Shown here piece by piece: positions 11,741 through 23,475 of a stretch of 64,000 nt of DNA. The position numbers were made by a program, and so were the translations under genes. The stretch is taken from positions 14,457,724 to 14,521,723 of the forward strand of contig OU744736.1 in the NCBI GenBank assembly GCA_916613615.1. The letters are read 5' to 3'. The stretch is from Steromphala cineraria. Taxonomy: Eukaryota; Mollusca; Gastropoda; Trochida; Trochidae. Within the stretch, counting starts at the first letter, position 1, and each line of letters begins with the position of its first letter. The notes under the pieces were generated by a model. It had not been told where the DNA came from, did no database searches, and was given only the letters and a program-made list of their open reading frames with translations.

Positions 11741-12886
11741 TGTAGTTGCACAATGTTCAAAAACTGAATTCTGTTCTTAAGAAATTATTATCATGATAAG
11801 GTTTTCTTTGTCATTATCTTTTCATTCCCATGAGAATACTTGGAAAATAACGTTTCGTGATTAATATTAAATATAATACTTATCTAACCAGGGTAAAAAT
11901 TGACTTTTAGCATGAAAGATATCTCTTCTCAGTTTTTATTATATTATGTGATATGGATTTAAATTAATATTCAAAGTTACAAATTTTTGCCATTAAAAAC
12001 AAATCATGCAAACAGTTTTTTTCTACAGGAGTAAAACGGCTCATTAGGCAAATCCAGTTCACTAATGTATGTAATCAAAACTTAGTAATGTCATGTAACT
12101 GAGGACACCTTTAAATCATTCGACTTAAGGAATGGGCAACTAGAGTTAACTGATTAGTATAAAGTACCAACCAAAACCATTGGAAACCTAAAAAATGTAG
12201 TAGAATTCCGAATGAATAACTGAATCCAACGAGATATGCCTGTTTCCAATACAGGAACCATTTACTAATGTTCCACTGAACTTAAATGCATCACCAATAG
12301 CAAAGACATCAAATCTAAACTCAATACTGTTGTGAGAGCAAGCAGGTTTTAAACTTTTCGATGGTTACATGATGGTTAAGAAGAAGGAATCGCATTATAT
12401 AATTGATATATAACTGCTTTATCTACTTTAAATACAATTCGAGTTATTAATTTGCATTTTCCTGACATCACCTTATAATCCCCAAAAAACGTGCTACTGC
12501 CCCTTTAATATCTGTTCAAATACCGTTTTCGCAGAATACTTATATTTTGCCCTAAAAGAGATTTTGAATGTTATTTTCTAATAGAAGATGTTATCAACAT
12601 GAAGTTGTTGGACATTAATTTGATAACGCATCATTATTGTGGGATGCCAAAAAGTCCCCCTTTTTAATTCTTTCGTATAGTTAAGGAGATTTAAAAAAGG
12701 GGATTTTTTGTGTTTTCAGAAAGTTGCACAAATATGTCATTAAATTAGTTCCTTAGTTAATTTGGCTCCTGAACACAAGATCTGTTTAAGTTATTGCCTA
12801 TTCACTCCTGAAGTCGTGTTCTGCTGACATGTGTATTCAAGATGTACATGCTGCCTGGGAACACACTGATATGTACTAAAGGGGAA
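11741..12886. other. intergenic, 5' flank of secreted-protein copy A
   Basis: No gene is supported. A small inverted repeat sits at about 12647-12712, with arms close to AAAAATCCCCTTTTTTAA. The right end, 12887-12899, is the first copy of the target duplication of the neighbouring LINE. Confidence 0.6.
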
Positions 12887-12899
12887 GTAGCTCGTTTTA

Positions 12900-14251
12900 C
12901 AGACAGACAGACAGATCTTTATTCAATAATGTAGGCCAAATGACCCATAATACAGTTTTGGTTTACAGATATATGATTTCAGTCACGTGATAATATATAA
13001 GTACAATCATTTTTTTCTTAAATTTCGAAGACCTTTTTAAGGAAGAATGATACAGACATTAGCACATTTCTATTCTTCGAGTTTAACAAATGAATCATTA
13101 ATTGTTTATCTTTGTGTATAGTACTGATGCTTGGGAGATATCTATTTCTAAGTTCATTAAAATAACTACAGTATAAAAATACATGTAATTCATCTTCGAT
13201 GCAGCCTTCTTTACAATATGTACATAAGCCAATATTGTCATCTTGTACATTTTTCTTTCGGAGGTGTTTCACATTAAAATCGTGTAAAGATATGCGTAGT
13301 TTGCAAAAAGCTCTTCTTAAAGTTATATCTTGAAGTTCAGTAATATAAGCCTCAGTGAAGAATATTGATTTAACACTTGAATAATGACATAGATAATCTG
13401 AAGATGTTATTTGAGAATGCCAAGTTTGTAAAAATATGTCTTGCAATCGCTGCTTGAGAACAAAGGTGAAAACCTATCATTTCCAACATCTTGCAATAAC
13501 CATACCTGTGAAAAACCAGACATAAAAAGAATATTTCTAATATCAGACACCCAAGAAGTTTTACCATTATCGTCTAATCTTTTCAACATATTATAACAAT
13601 GTAAAGGTAATCTCTTAGAATTCATGCGAATAATCTTTATCCAGTACTTTACAGCTCTAAGTTGAGATGAAACAAATAAATTTGTGCGACCTGTTTCTCC
13701 TAAAACAGCCTTATTAGAAGCATATTTACCAATGCCTAAGAAACGTTTGAAATATGCGGTATGGACTTTTTCTATAGACTCATTATATCTTACACCCCAA
13801 ATCTCAGATCCATAAAGAAGGATTGGTCCGATTTTTCTGTCGAAAATCTTACATACCACTGGAAAGTTATAAACTTATTTTCTTTCAAAACATTATAAAC
13901 TGGAATAAGGGCTTTAGATGCTTGCAAAGCCAGCTGATTACAAGCTACTGACCAAGACAATCTAGAAGACACAGTCAATCCTAGATATTTATAATATGTC
14001 ATCAATATTCTTAATACAATATGTCCATTTTTCAAACTTATTTAAAATACCACCTTTCCTGAAAACAATAACTCCTGACTTCTTAAGGTTTACTTCAAGG
14101 CCCCATTTCTCACAATAAAATTTAAGAACATTTAACTGTTTCTGAAGACCACTAACAGAAAATGACAGTAAGGCAATGTCATCAGCAAATAATAGCAACA
14201 TAATATCAACAATATCTTGGGAGACAAACACTCCGCAATCACATTCATTAC
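12900..14251 (-). mobile_element. 5'-truncated LINE with 13-bp target site duplication
   Basis: Read on the minus strand, the element starts within the reverse transcriptase, with the catalytic FADD motif (LLFADDIALLSFS near 14190). It continues through PILLYGSEIWG (about 13830-13800) and a Cys-rich tail (CTYCKEGC). It ends in AATAAAGAT followed by a TCTG repeat. At least two frameshifts break the frame. The 13-bp sequence GTAGCTCGTTTTA flanks it exactly at 12887-12899 and 14252-14264, the hallmark of target-primed insertion with 5' truncation. It belongs to the same general type as the fragments at 23157 and 37655, which share the 3' end. Confidence 0.88.
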
Positions 14252-14297
14252 GTAGCTCGTTTTAAGGGGATTAGGTAATGTCAGGAAAATAAATAAA

Positions 14298-14440
14298 GAA
14301 TCTCACCCTCGTGTCTTCTGATATCAAATATATCAACACAAGTTGATAAAAGTAACAAATATCCGAGGCTTGCAGGGGATATTTTTTTTTATCAACGAGT
14401 GTTGATATATTTGATATCAGAAGACACGTGGGTGAGATTC
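14298..14440. mobile_element. foldback (hairpin) MITE, 143 bp
   Basis: Arms beginning GAATCTCACCC at 14298 and ending GGGTGAGATTC at 14440 are complementary over about 55 bases with few mismatches. They include the shared core CTTCTGATATCAAATATATC, with a short AT-rich loop. No coding content. A second inverted pair, TATCATCCAAAA at about 14446 and TTTTGGATGATA at about 14758, lies just to the right. Confidence 0.75.
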
Positions 14441-15078
14441 TATTTATCATCCAAAATAATTTTTCATCACATTAGCATGAAAAATGTACATCTTTGAACA
14501 CTGCATAGCCCTTAAACTCCTAAACCAGTGATGTCATGGCATTGAGACGTCATCGTACTGACGTCATAGAATTGTGACGTCGTTGTGTTTATGGCATCAT
14601 AGCATTGTGGCGTCTGTACTGATAATGCTTAACGTTAGTGGTGACATGCATTTTCCGATTACTAGGCATTATTAAAAATCTACTGTCAAAGGGATATCTT
14701 ACGAGATACCGAGATATTGCTTGATGTTCCACAAGTGATATCTCCTGTGGAACACAGTTTTGGATGATAAAGTTAATGGTTCCAATTGAAAGACAATGTA
14801 TTTAAATAAAGCATTAGTTTATCGAATATATAATGTAAAGTTCAGCCATGCCATTCCGTTTTCTAACAAAAACTTAATTAAAGCTGTTCACCCAAAAGTG
14901 GCTGCCAATGGACCTTATGTGAATCTTTATCATTTGTTCTCTGACAATAAAAGATTGGTTTGTGTAATGAGATTTTAATTACTTTCAAAATAATACATTT
15001 AGCATTAACGTACAATTATCAGTGAAAATTTTAAAATAAGAAATTTTCAAGAAACATATTACTTCCCCTTTAAAACAC

Positions 15079-15159
15079 CAATACTTACATTGACGTTTCC
15101 AGGTGTTAGGGTTATTGACAAACGGAGCAACAAGTCCGAAACGTCAATGAAAGTATTGA
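15079..15159 (+). repeat. inverted repeat with GAAACGTC core
   Basis: Arms AATACTTACATTGACGTTTC and GAAACGTCAATGAAAGTATT are near-complementary, about 37 bases apart. The segment TTATTGAC...GTCCGAAACGTC loosely resembles the order of boxes in a hammerhead ribozyme, with the first box degenerate. Confidence 0.45.
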
Positions 15160-15763
15160 TATTTAGCAATCATATCCAAATCCAGTGAAAAGGAGTCACC
15201 AAACCTTAAATTTAGAATCTTCATTGGCCAAGGAGTCTACCCACAACTTTTCAGCTCTCTGGAGCTATATGAACTGGAGGAGAAGATGAAAATAGGTTTT
15301 TAAGGTTTTGACCCCTGTGATCCCACTAGGGTCACACAATTTACAATTTAAAATCCCCATTGCAAGGAGTCTGCACAACAAATTTCAGCTCTCTATAGTC
15401 ATTGGTTCTGGGGAAGAAGTCGAAAAGACCTGACGTGCTAAAAATTGGCATATGTTAACAGAGGGAAGTTTATGCATTCTTACAAGATTAGAAAAGTTAT
15501 CTTTTACTTATGGCTAGTTGAGTCAACATAAGAATAAGGTGTATGGACAATGAGCCTTTATTTTATGAGAGCTTATTCAGTGACTAGTATTATTGGTAAC
15601 TGTTTCAACTTCCTGATTATGAAAACCTGTGACATACTTTCATTAGTGTTTTCCCTTTCACAATCTGGTAAGTGATTTTTCTCACAATCCTTTATGTGGT
15701 AGGGTTTCTACTAAATTTACATATTTACCTTTCCTTTACTTTTTCTGGAACCATTTATAAGTT

Positions 15764-15856
15764 CTATTGATTTCAACTTCTTTATTGCAGGGAATGCGAC
15801 GTTTCAGTGTAGACAATAACACCGTTATCAAGCATATCACCGAAACGTCGCATTCC
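15764..15856 (-). repeat. hammerhead-like / GAAACGTC repeat, copy related to 44701-44780
   Basis: On the minus strand this reads CTTGATAACGGTGT, a short loop, then ACACTGAAACGTCGC and, further on, CAATAAAGAAGTTG. The GGTGT and ACACT segments can pair as a stem before GAAAC. The stretch at 44701-44780 (minus) has the same layout and roughly three-quarters identity by eye. The plus strand also forms an inverted repeat (GGAATGCGACGTTTC with GAAACGTCGCATTCC). Confidence 0.45.
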
Positions 15857-15956
15857 ATGAAGTTGACAAATCCATAGAACTTTTCGTTAATTATTTACAT
15901 TTCCTTGCCATTCCTTAATACAATAAAAGTAAAACACCTTTCTCACACTGTTTTTC

Positions 15957-18900
15957 TCAAGACACAACGGCAATAATTTTGTCAAGATTCTTAGGAACAA
16001 TTTCAAACCTTTCCAACTTCCAATTTTTCGTATCATACGAATAAAGTCCCTTGCTGTTGATAAACAAAGTCCCGTTTGCATATATCAATTGCTTGGGGAC
16101 ACTATTCAAATCCTGAATTGTTTTCCCTCTCTTCAGTGCCAGCCTCTGTTTCATAAGTGAGCGACCATAGTTATAATACAGAATTTCTCCTGGTCTATCT
16201 AAAGTCATATATCCTGTCTTCCTTCCAGAAAACAACAATCTATCGTTTTTACCATTGTATGTTAAACTAACAGCGCCTTTTGTATGCGTTATATATAACA
16301 GTTGTTTTTTCGTGTCGCAAACAATATCTTTATATTCAATATACATCGGGCTGTGTTTTATGTTAACAGCATCGGAATAGACCTTTAGTGATTGTATTTT
16401 TTTGATAAGGCTTCCTCTGATTGCAATGTAAAACAAGACATTTTTCGTAGCATCCGCACACATTCTAATTGCACACTGTTTCTTCATCAATGTAATTTTG
16501 TCCTTGACTTTACTCATGCTTTGTGAAAAGATTCCCATCGATTGTGCACTTACAATCAATCTGTCTGGGTAAATATATATGACACAAGTAATAGAATTCG
16601 GATAAGATGTTTTGAAGACTTTTAAATGCGATGGTTTCTTTGTTTTTATGTTTATCTGGCATGGTTTCATACGATCAGCAAATACCAATATTCGAGGAAT
16701 GATTTCTGTTCCTATTTCTGTAGTTATACCTTTTCTCTTCTGTTTCTTCTCATTTAGGTTGATTTTCTCGTTTTGGTTGATTTTCTCGTTTTGGTTGATT
16801 TTCCCATTTTGGTTGATTTTCTCATTTTGGTTGATATTCTCATTTTGCTTTGCATGAATGATTTCTGTTCCTGTTTTTGAGGTAGTTTTCTTTTGTTGTT
16901 CCTGTTTCTTATCTTGTTTGATTTCTCTTCTGTCCACTGAAAGCAAATTTTGTGTTATCATAAGATATTATCAACCGAATTATAATGTTTGCTTAAAATT
17001 GATTTTAAGGTAGAAATACTTATCACACTTTGTTATTCCTTCATGTACATAATTGAATTTCGCAATTTTGAAGACATTTTTCTTGTGTTTCAACTTGTTA
17101 TAAAAAGAAACACTCAGTTTAAGCAATACATGGATCTACAGCGATCGTTGGAATCGTTTGTGAATGGACCCTTTTCTTTTAAGGGTACAACTGCTTTCCT
17201 AAAGGGCAACTGATGTTTTAAATGAGGATTACTCAAAACAGTTGTGTCTTCGTTTCAGAGGAGAAAACTGAATATGATATAAAATCGCTGTAAAAGAATG
17301 TTTCTATATTTTAGTAAACCAGAATTCAGAAATTTATTGAAAAGAATTTTTTTTCTAGTTAGACTTATTTATTCTTAAAAAACACGAGGTCAAACTGTAG
17401 TTACATTGTACATATACCTTGACATTCATTATTGTTTTGTAGTGCATTTTATCGTTAACATATTTTATCTTTATGTTACCCAAATAACCCAAAACATTTA
17501 TAGTAAAACTGTAATTAGATGAACAAATGTATGGAAGCAGTTGTAAACTTTTTATCCGTTAGCTGTAAACTGATATCTTAACTCAAGAGTAAAACTCATT
17601 AACTCACTTCTAATGTATTTCAAACCTCTTGACTTTGTTTGTATACGAATCCAATTTGTTGAATTTGGGACACAGACACTCCCGTTCTGCAGAAACAGTG
17701 AAAAATTGATTAGTGTACAAATAACCCAATGTAACATTCAATGTTTACTGAAATATAAGACATTATAACATCAATTTGGTTGATATATATTCTTTAATAT
17801 TTTTTAAATGGAAGGGAATTATAAATGGTTTTTTTTTTTTAAATTGTGGCATCAAATAACTAAAAGAATTTTTTTAGGGTAAATCGTGGACCGAAAAGTA
17901 AAACGCTTTATGCAAAACATTTGTGTATTACTCATTTTTCAACGTATCGAAACAATTTAGTTCCCCTGACATGAAATACACTTCACAAAGGACCTCCTTT
18001 GCTTATAATAAGTATTCATAGTATATATGTCTTAAAGATCCATGTAAGTTCAACATTTTGTAACGTATTTTTACGGTATTCATTTAATTTTTTTGCAAAA
18101 TCTGCGACCAACCTAGAGAAAATCGGACCACAATTCATATAATGGGAGACAATTTACCAAAATGACCGAAACGGCAACCAACATGAATGCGAATCAAATG
18201 TGGTCATCTCACAATCTGCCTTTCCTAAATAAACGGCTGAAAGCCATCTTTGTAACGCACGACTAGATTTTCTGTTCTTTTTCTCCGAACCAGGCACTCG
18301 TTGCCGCCAAAAACGATAACCATCGGACGCAATGTGGTATGGAATGTGGTAACTGAGACGTGATGTAAAACCTACACTAATAACGATGACGTCACCGAAA
18401 GCGGGTTCGTTAAATGCTGTGGCACTTTTGCAGAGGGTACTGTACTTTGGACGTCGAATTAAGTATTTCATTGTTGATTAAAATATGTAAATGTGATATT
18501 AAACTTTCGACGAACGATTTTTCTGCCGAGGGTATGTTTTTTTTCTCAAAAGCTACATTTCATCATATAACGATAACGATAGAGCTTTAAAATCGCCAAA
18601 CTCCCGTTTGACAACATCAGTTGATTATTTACTCAAGTCTTGCTCGTACTGTCGAAATTTGTCTTGAATCCCATTTAGACTTTGTGGACACACCCACGAA
18701 GGGAATCGATCGAGTGCTCAATCGAGAGGAGTATAGACACATATGATTAAATTTTTTATTCAATATTTTCCAGAAGAAAGGCTATTCTATACTATTATTT
18801 AATCTATGTAAGCCCATTTTTACAAGCGCCCGTACTGTTTAACGACGAAACGGAGGTTTGTCATACTTGAAAGCATTTTAAAGTGACACAGAGTATCTTT

Positions 18901-19808
18901 CTTAAAATTTTATTTGGTTTTGATAAGCTACAAAATATCTAATATGCTGATTGAAGTTCATATCTCATCACTGGACTTGCAAATATATCCATTTATGCAT
19001 AATATCTCTAAAATGCTTGATTTTATGGAAAAATCAAGAAAACATCTCAAATACCTTTAATATTCGAAATTATGCATCCAATTAATCTACCTATTAGTTA
19101 CAACACCTAATAAACACTATCGAATCGAATATATCTTCCTGTCAGCTTATGACAAGGTTTCAAAATTACGTTTGGCGAATTTGCGCGCGCCACTCGAGCC
19201 ACATTGTCCGGTTTACGATCAAAATCCCGACTTTGAATGGCCGTATTTTCGCTCTAATGTACTGATTGACCTTTAACTTGTTATTTTCAGTAACAGTTAG
19301 TGGTTTCTGATGTAATAACGTCGATTTCAAAATTTGAGCGAGCGAATCTAGCTTCTGAACCCAGGGTACAGATTAGTGGAGTTAAGGTAACGTTCGTACT
19401 CTGAGACAGGATGAACTGAGATACACTAGCAAGTGAACATATATAAGTGAACAAGTGAAGATACACAGTTTTAAAGGGAACAACCATCCGGTAATAAATA
19501 GAACACGCCTTCCTCATAAGCTTCTGGTATGATAAAGAATGATTTACCTTTAAAGCTTCTCTGTTCTCCATCTGCAACACTGCGTTACCGGTTTTTAAAT
19601 CTGAAGCCTTCCCAAGAACACGGCAAGACAACCTTGTAATGTTGAGCTCGTACCAACTACAACCACAGATGGATGAACAAAGATTTCTACACATCTGGCT
19701 TCCAAATGGTTCTTTGTGTGTTTTATGTAAGTCCCATGCAGAACTATTGTTCATAAGCACCAGAAGTACAGAGACAAGCAATGTTGTTGTAAGATTTCGA
19801 AAATCCAT
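15957..19808 (-). CDS. secreted PAN-like / hexapeptide-repeat / propeller-like protein, copy B (3 exons)
   Basis: The exons on the minus strand are 19808-19548, 17686-17608 and 16936-15957. They total 1320 nt, or 439 aa. Phases (0, then 1), the 79-nt size of exon 2 and the splice motifs match the paralogue at 4894-11740. Exon 1 starts with a clear signal peptide (TTTLLVSVLLVLM), then KEPFGSQMCRNLCSSICGC, identical to copy A over this block, and an N-glycosylation site (NIT). Exon 2 contains CVPNSTNWIRIQTKSRG. Exon 3 carries a short KINQNE repeat and a 250-residue propeller-like domain with CADATKNVLFY and VCDTKKQLLYI. The protein is about 100 residues shorter than copy A, almost all of it in the repeat. 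Likely extracellular; function unknown. A TTAA-flanked MITE sits in intron 1. Confidence 0.82.
18032..18590. mobile_element. TTAA-flanked MITE family, copy 1
   Basis: A 559-bp non-coding element in intron 1 of secreted-protein copy B. TTAA lies at both ends (18032-18035 and 18587-18590). Its interior shares long stretches with copies at 24736 and 49656, for example GCGACCAACCTAGAGAAAAT, GATGACGTCACCGAAAGCGG and GTCGAATTAAGTATT. The terminal inverted repeats are diverged in this copy. Confidence 0.75.
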
Positions 19809-20567
19809 ATTGATAGAAATTTACTTCTTACGTTATATCATTAAATTTGTTTTTGAATTATCCCTTGTAAAAATATGTTCAAATCCGATGTCAATGCCTT
19901 CGGGGTGATTGCTTCGTGTTGAATTTTTTTTTTTATTTCGAACTTTGGGCTTAGATTAAACCCTAATATGCATTGTGAGCAAAAGGAAATTCCTATGAGA
20001 ACACCTTAAAACTGTTGATTTCATTATAAATGTTTAATATGACTTATCTAATACGGTATTATTGATTTGGCAAACATTAATGCTATCATTATATATATAT
20101 ATCATTTTTATGAATAAAGGTTTCCTGTGACCTTTGAATCTTGCATTCCTTTATGAAGAGGTGAAAGTCTGTTGATATCCAGAACTATACATACTCAAAT
20201 TTAGATATTTTTAGGATCATTCTCTCTGTTTCGCAAGGAACATGTTTATGCACGCCAGGCCTATAGCAAGCTGAATAAACTTCGATGCAAAAGTTCTATT
20301 AGATCAGATTGTCTAGTTTTTGCATATAGTATATAGTTCACCATTTGCATCAAAATTACCTGTGACCCTAGCAAGAATTTTCGACAATTTTTTCACGAAA
20401 TCATTTTCTTTTTCGAATGACCGGTATAGCTTGTCGTATATCAATCGATGTTGTTTGCATTCACTTTTTTCATTTTTACTGTTCGGTTTGTTCCTTGACT
20501 TTAAAACTACTGTGAACGCCCTGGCGATCATTTAAAAAAATTATTTTCATAAACAATATCAAACTAG
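19809..20567. other. intergenic, 5' flank of secreted-protein copy B
   Basis: AT-rich sequence with simple TA runs near 20090. No gene or element is supported. Confidence 0.55.
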
Positions 20568-20698
20568 AGAATAACCAACGAGGTACGAGTAATTACGGAA
20601 TATCTGAGTCAAAACAATAAATGTTCACAGACGTGAGCCTTGGCGAAGATTATTTTGAGCAGATATCCCGCAATCACTCGTTCCGAGCTGGTTATTCT
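20568..20698. mobile_element. foldback element, 131 bp
   Basis: AGAATAACCAACGAGG at the left and its near-complement ending CCGAGCTGGTTATTCT at the right form about 39-base imperfect inverted repeats, with the shared inner end ATATCTG/CAGATAT. No coding content. Related GGTTAT-rich palindromic pieces recur at 20800-20990 and 21580-21640. Confidence 0.65.
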
Positions 20699-23156
20699 AT
20701 ATCTATCTATGAATTACCCAATTTTAATAAAAATAACCACAAAACTACTGAAATTTATAATTGAGAAACTGAAATAGTGCTGTACATAGTAATTATAATT
20801 ACACCCCTTGGGCGGTTATATCCCTTCTTTTTTCAATTGATTATAACTTATAACTTCCTTCTTATAGCTGTCTACCCTTTACACCCCTTTGGAAGTTATT
20901 GCCTTTATTTAGTTGAATGTTATATGACGTGAGCTCCATCCGCGTAGGTTGGTTATCTCATAACCACCTTGGTCGGTTATAAGATTGTAAACAATCGCAA
21001 ACATTTGGAGTTGTAAAATTTGGATTTTTAATCAAACAAGAAAGTTAAGATTTATGAACAACGAACAACGAAAGTGGGATACGAAACAGGGACCTCTATG
21101 TTGTCAAGCAGCGCTCTTACCCGTTGAGCTACCGAGGATCCATGTCAGTTGATGTACATTTGTGTGTGTCATGTTTGGTTTTTTATTTTCCCTATGCATA
21201 TATATAAATATTGCAATAGAATAGTTTTTAATGTAAGGAATCAAGTTTTTAGTTCTTAAAACCTAAGAAGGGGGTATTGTAAGTAGTCTAAAATAGTATT
21301 CTTATCAAAACATATCAAACCCGCAAAATGGATCACTAAAACGTTTTTCAACTATTTGTATGTAAACCAATTTAGTTGAAACACCGTAATAAAATAGTTT
21401 TTATTGTAAGAAATCAAGCTTTTATTTCTTAAATCCTAATCTGTGGGTATTTCAAATATTTTTTCTTATCAAAACTTGATAAACCCGCGAATGATATCAG
21501 TAAAACGTATTCAAATTTACTGTATATAAACAAATTAAGTTGAAAAGATTGCAGGAGTCTTCCGCGGGAGTGTAAGTCAAATAATAACCCGTTTGCCTCG
21601 GGTTATGGAAATAACCTCTGCTCGGGCTACGTCCGGGTTATCATTTACTACGTAATTAACATCAATCAGCTGATCTGTATTCATACGCGTGCCATAGACC
21701 GAACATCTCATGATCGAACTAGCAAACAACGCTATACAATTTAGTTCAGTAACGAAGCAAGCGACTCTGACGAATCTATTATCCCTAAATGTTACAAAAC
21801 ATGTTTCCATAGTTCACAAACAAACACACATAAAGATCATTACAAAAAGAGACTCCTAAATAGTGATATTTGAATGTAATCCCGTCGTCACGCCGTAGCG
21901 ACATGCTACATTGCTTCACTAACAAGCTGCTGCCGCAGTGTTATTACGATAATTAAAAAAAACTGTCAAATTTGTTTAAACTATAACTGATCAAATTTGC
22001 AAAATCTTTAAGAGAAACATATTAAGAGTGTGTCAAAAAATTGTATGTCACTATAACCAACTAATCTGAAGTTTGAACAATACATTTGTTGTCACTCATG
22101 TTTTCATTCACGTAGCCGGTATCAAGAACGATAACTCTAATCGCATGTTTAGTGAACGTGAAGTCGATCAGCTGAAGCTTTGGAGACGTTGAAATGCATT
22201 ATCTAAACCAAGACCTCGGTGAAAGAAGTGATCCATGATCTATGAAGGTAAGGGTTGTTCGTGATGAACATTCGCCACTGAATGAAGCTACATTCTGCCA
22301 CTTCGTCATCTAGATGATCTTTTCGGGTGAGCGTGTTATCATTAGGGCAGGCCTACTCGATCGAGCCCGTCATAAAATGTGTTTGACCAACAGTCTGTTT
22401 CGGGTTCAACGAGAACATTGCTTAGATAAAAAAAATACAACAATACGTATATTGGTTGAATATATCGATCAGTAACCTGTTTGTGCTTAAATATCATCAC
22501 GAATGTTTCGATGATAGCTAAAGACAATCCTGTAAATAACAGTGAATTTTTTAACCTATTTAATTGCCGAATATCGTTTTAAAATGTAAACTCGTAATAA
22601 ATATAAAAATATAACTATATTTGTTTATTAACGCTTTTCTTTGTAACTGAATCGGCATTACTGGGGTTCGGCATGTTCGAGTTATCATATGAAACGTGAA
22701 TATAGTCCCGTCGACCAATCGCCTCATATTCTCTCAGTAAACGACCAATCAACGTCAAGAATCACTAAACTGCACATATCCACTATGGGTGAGGTATAAT
22801 ACATTTGAGACTGTTGTGCAATCTGAAACTGTGGTGATTCCAACCAATAATGGATTTTATCAGTGGAACTACTGGCTATCAGACAACATTGACGACATTT
22901 TAGATATTTACTGTATTATACCAGTGACGATATACTATGATCAATATATGAACAAATGAAGGTTACTTTACTGTTTTAAATAATTGTAATGACATAAACG
23001 ATCAGTAAACATAATTAAATGAATAAATTATTTAATGTTGTTTTCCAAATACCAGGTTTACCAAGTTTATTTCATTTCGTAACGTGGGTAAAATTTATAT
23101 TTCACTCGTGGCTGTGTCCACTTGTAAAGTATCATCTTTACCTATGGCACTCAATG
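20699..23156. other. intergenic, mixed low-copy sequence and palindromic GGTTAT pieces
   Basis: No gene is supported. A direct pair of about 150 bp (around 21220-21350 and 21390-21545) shares TAGTTTTTATTGTAAG-like and AAAACGT-containing text. A CpG-rich palindromic stretch lies at 21580-21645. The SINE-like head at 21061-21142 is listed separately. Confidence 0.5.
21061..21142 (-). repeat. tRNA-derived SINE head
   Basis: On the minus strand an A box (TAGCTCAACGGGTAAGAGCG, with a pairing GCTC/GAGC D-stem) is followed by a B-box-like TGTTTCGTATCCC. The anticodon stem and acceptor stem do not pair, so it is not a working tRNA gene. The pattern is that of a tRNA-derived SINE. Confidence 0.5.
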
Positions 23157-23473
23157 AAATAAACAGACAGATAGACATTTTATTGAGTATATACAGGCAA
23201 AAGGCCCAAAATACAAACACATAGCAAATTTGATACAAGCGCTCATAAAATGATACAAGTTGAGGTTTAGTAGTTTTGGCTTTACCTTTATATACCCATT
23301 GGAGAAAGTTACAAACATTTAATATGACATTTCTATCTTGACCATTAAGAAGGTATCTCTAGTTCATCTTCTGGACAGGACTGTACAATAATGGACTAAT
23401 AAATTTACTTCTGGCATCTTCATGCCACTTACAATCACATAGAATGTGGCATTCATCTTCAATACCATTACTA
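23157..23473 (-). mobile_element. LINE 3' fragment interrupted by a Tc1 copy
   Basis: On the minus strand it encodes GIEDECHILCDCKWHEDARS, equivalent to the Cys-rich tail of the LINE at 12900-14251. It ends with the same non-coding 3' region (a CAGACAGATAGAC-type tail on the plus strand). A Tc1 element is inserted at a TA at 23474-23475, inside the Cys-rich coding part. Where the LINE resumes beyond 24429 is unclear. Confidence 0.75.
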
Positions 23474-23475
23474 TA

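Larger units (their letters stand above)
14441..15956. other. intergenic between the secreted-protein copies, repeat-rich
   Basis: No gene is supported. Several short GACGTC-containing repeats lie at 14530-14625. Two inverted repeats with a GAAACGTC core lie at 15079-15159 and 15764-15856 and are listed separately. A diverged direct duplication of about 110 bp, sharing CAAGGAGTCT and TTTCAGCTCTCT, spans 15205-15440. Confidence 0.6.

Noticed and set aside
21061..21142. Functional tRNA gene on the minus strand
   Set aside because: A and B boxes are present but the anticodon and acceptor stems do not pair.
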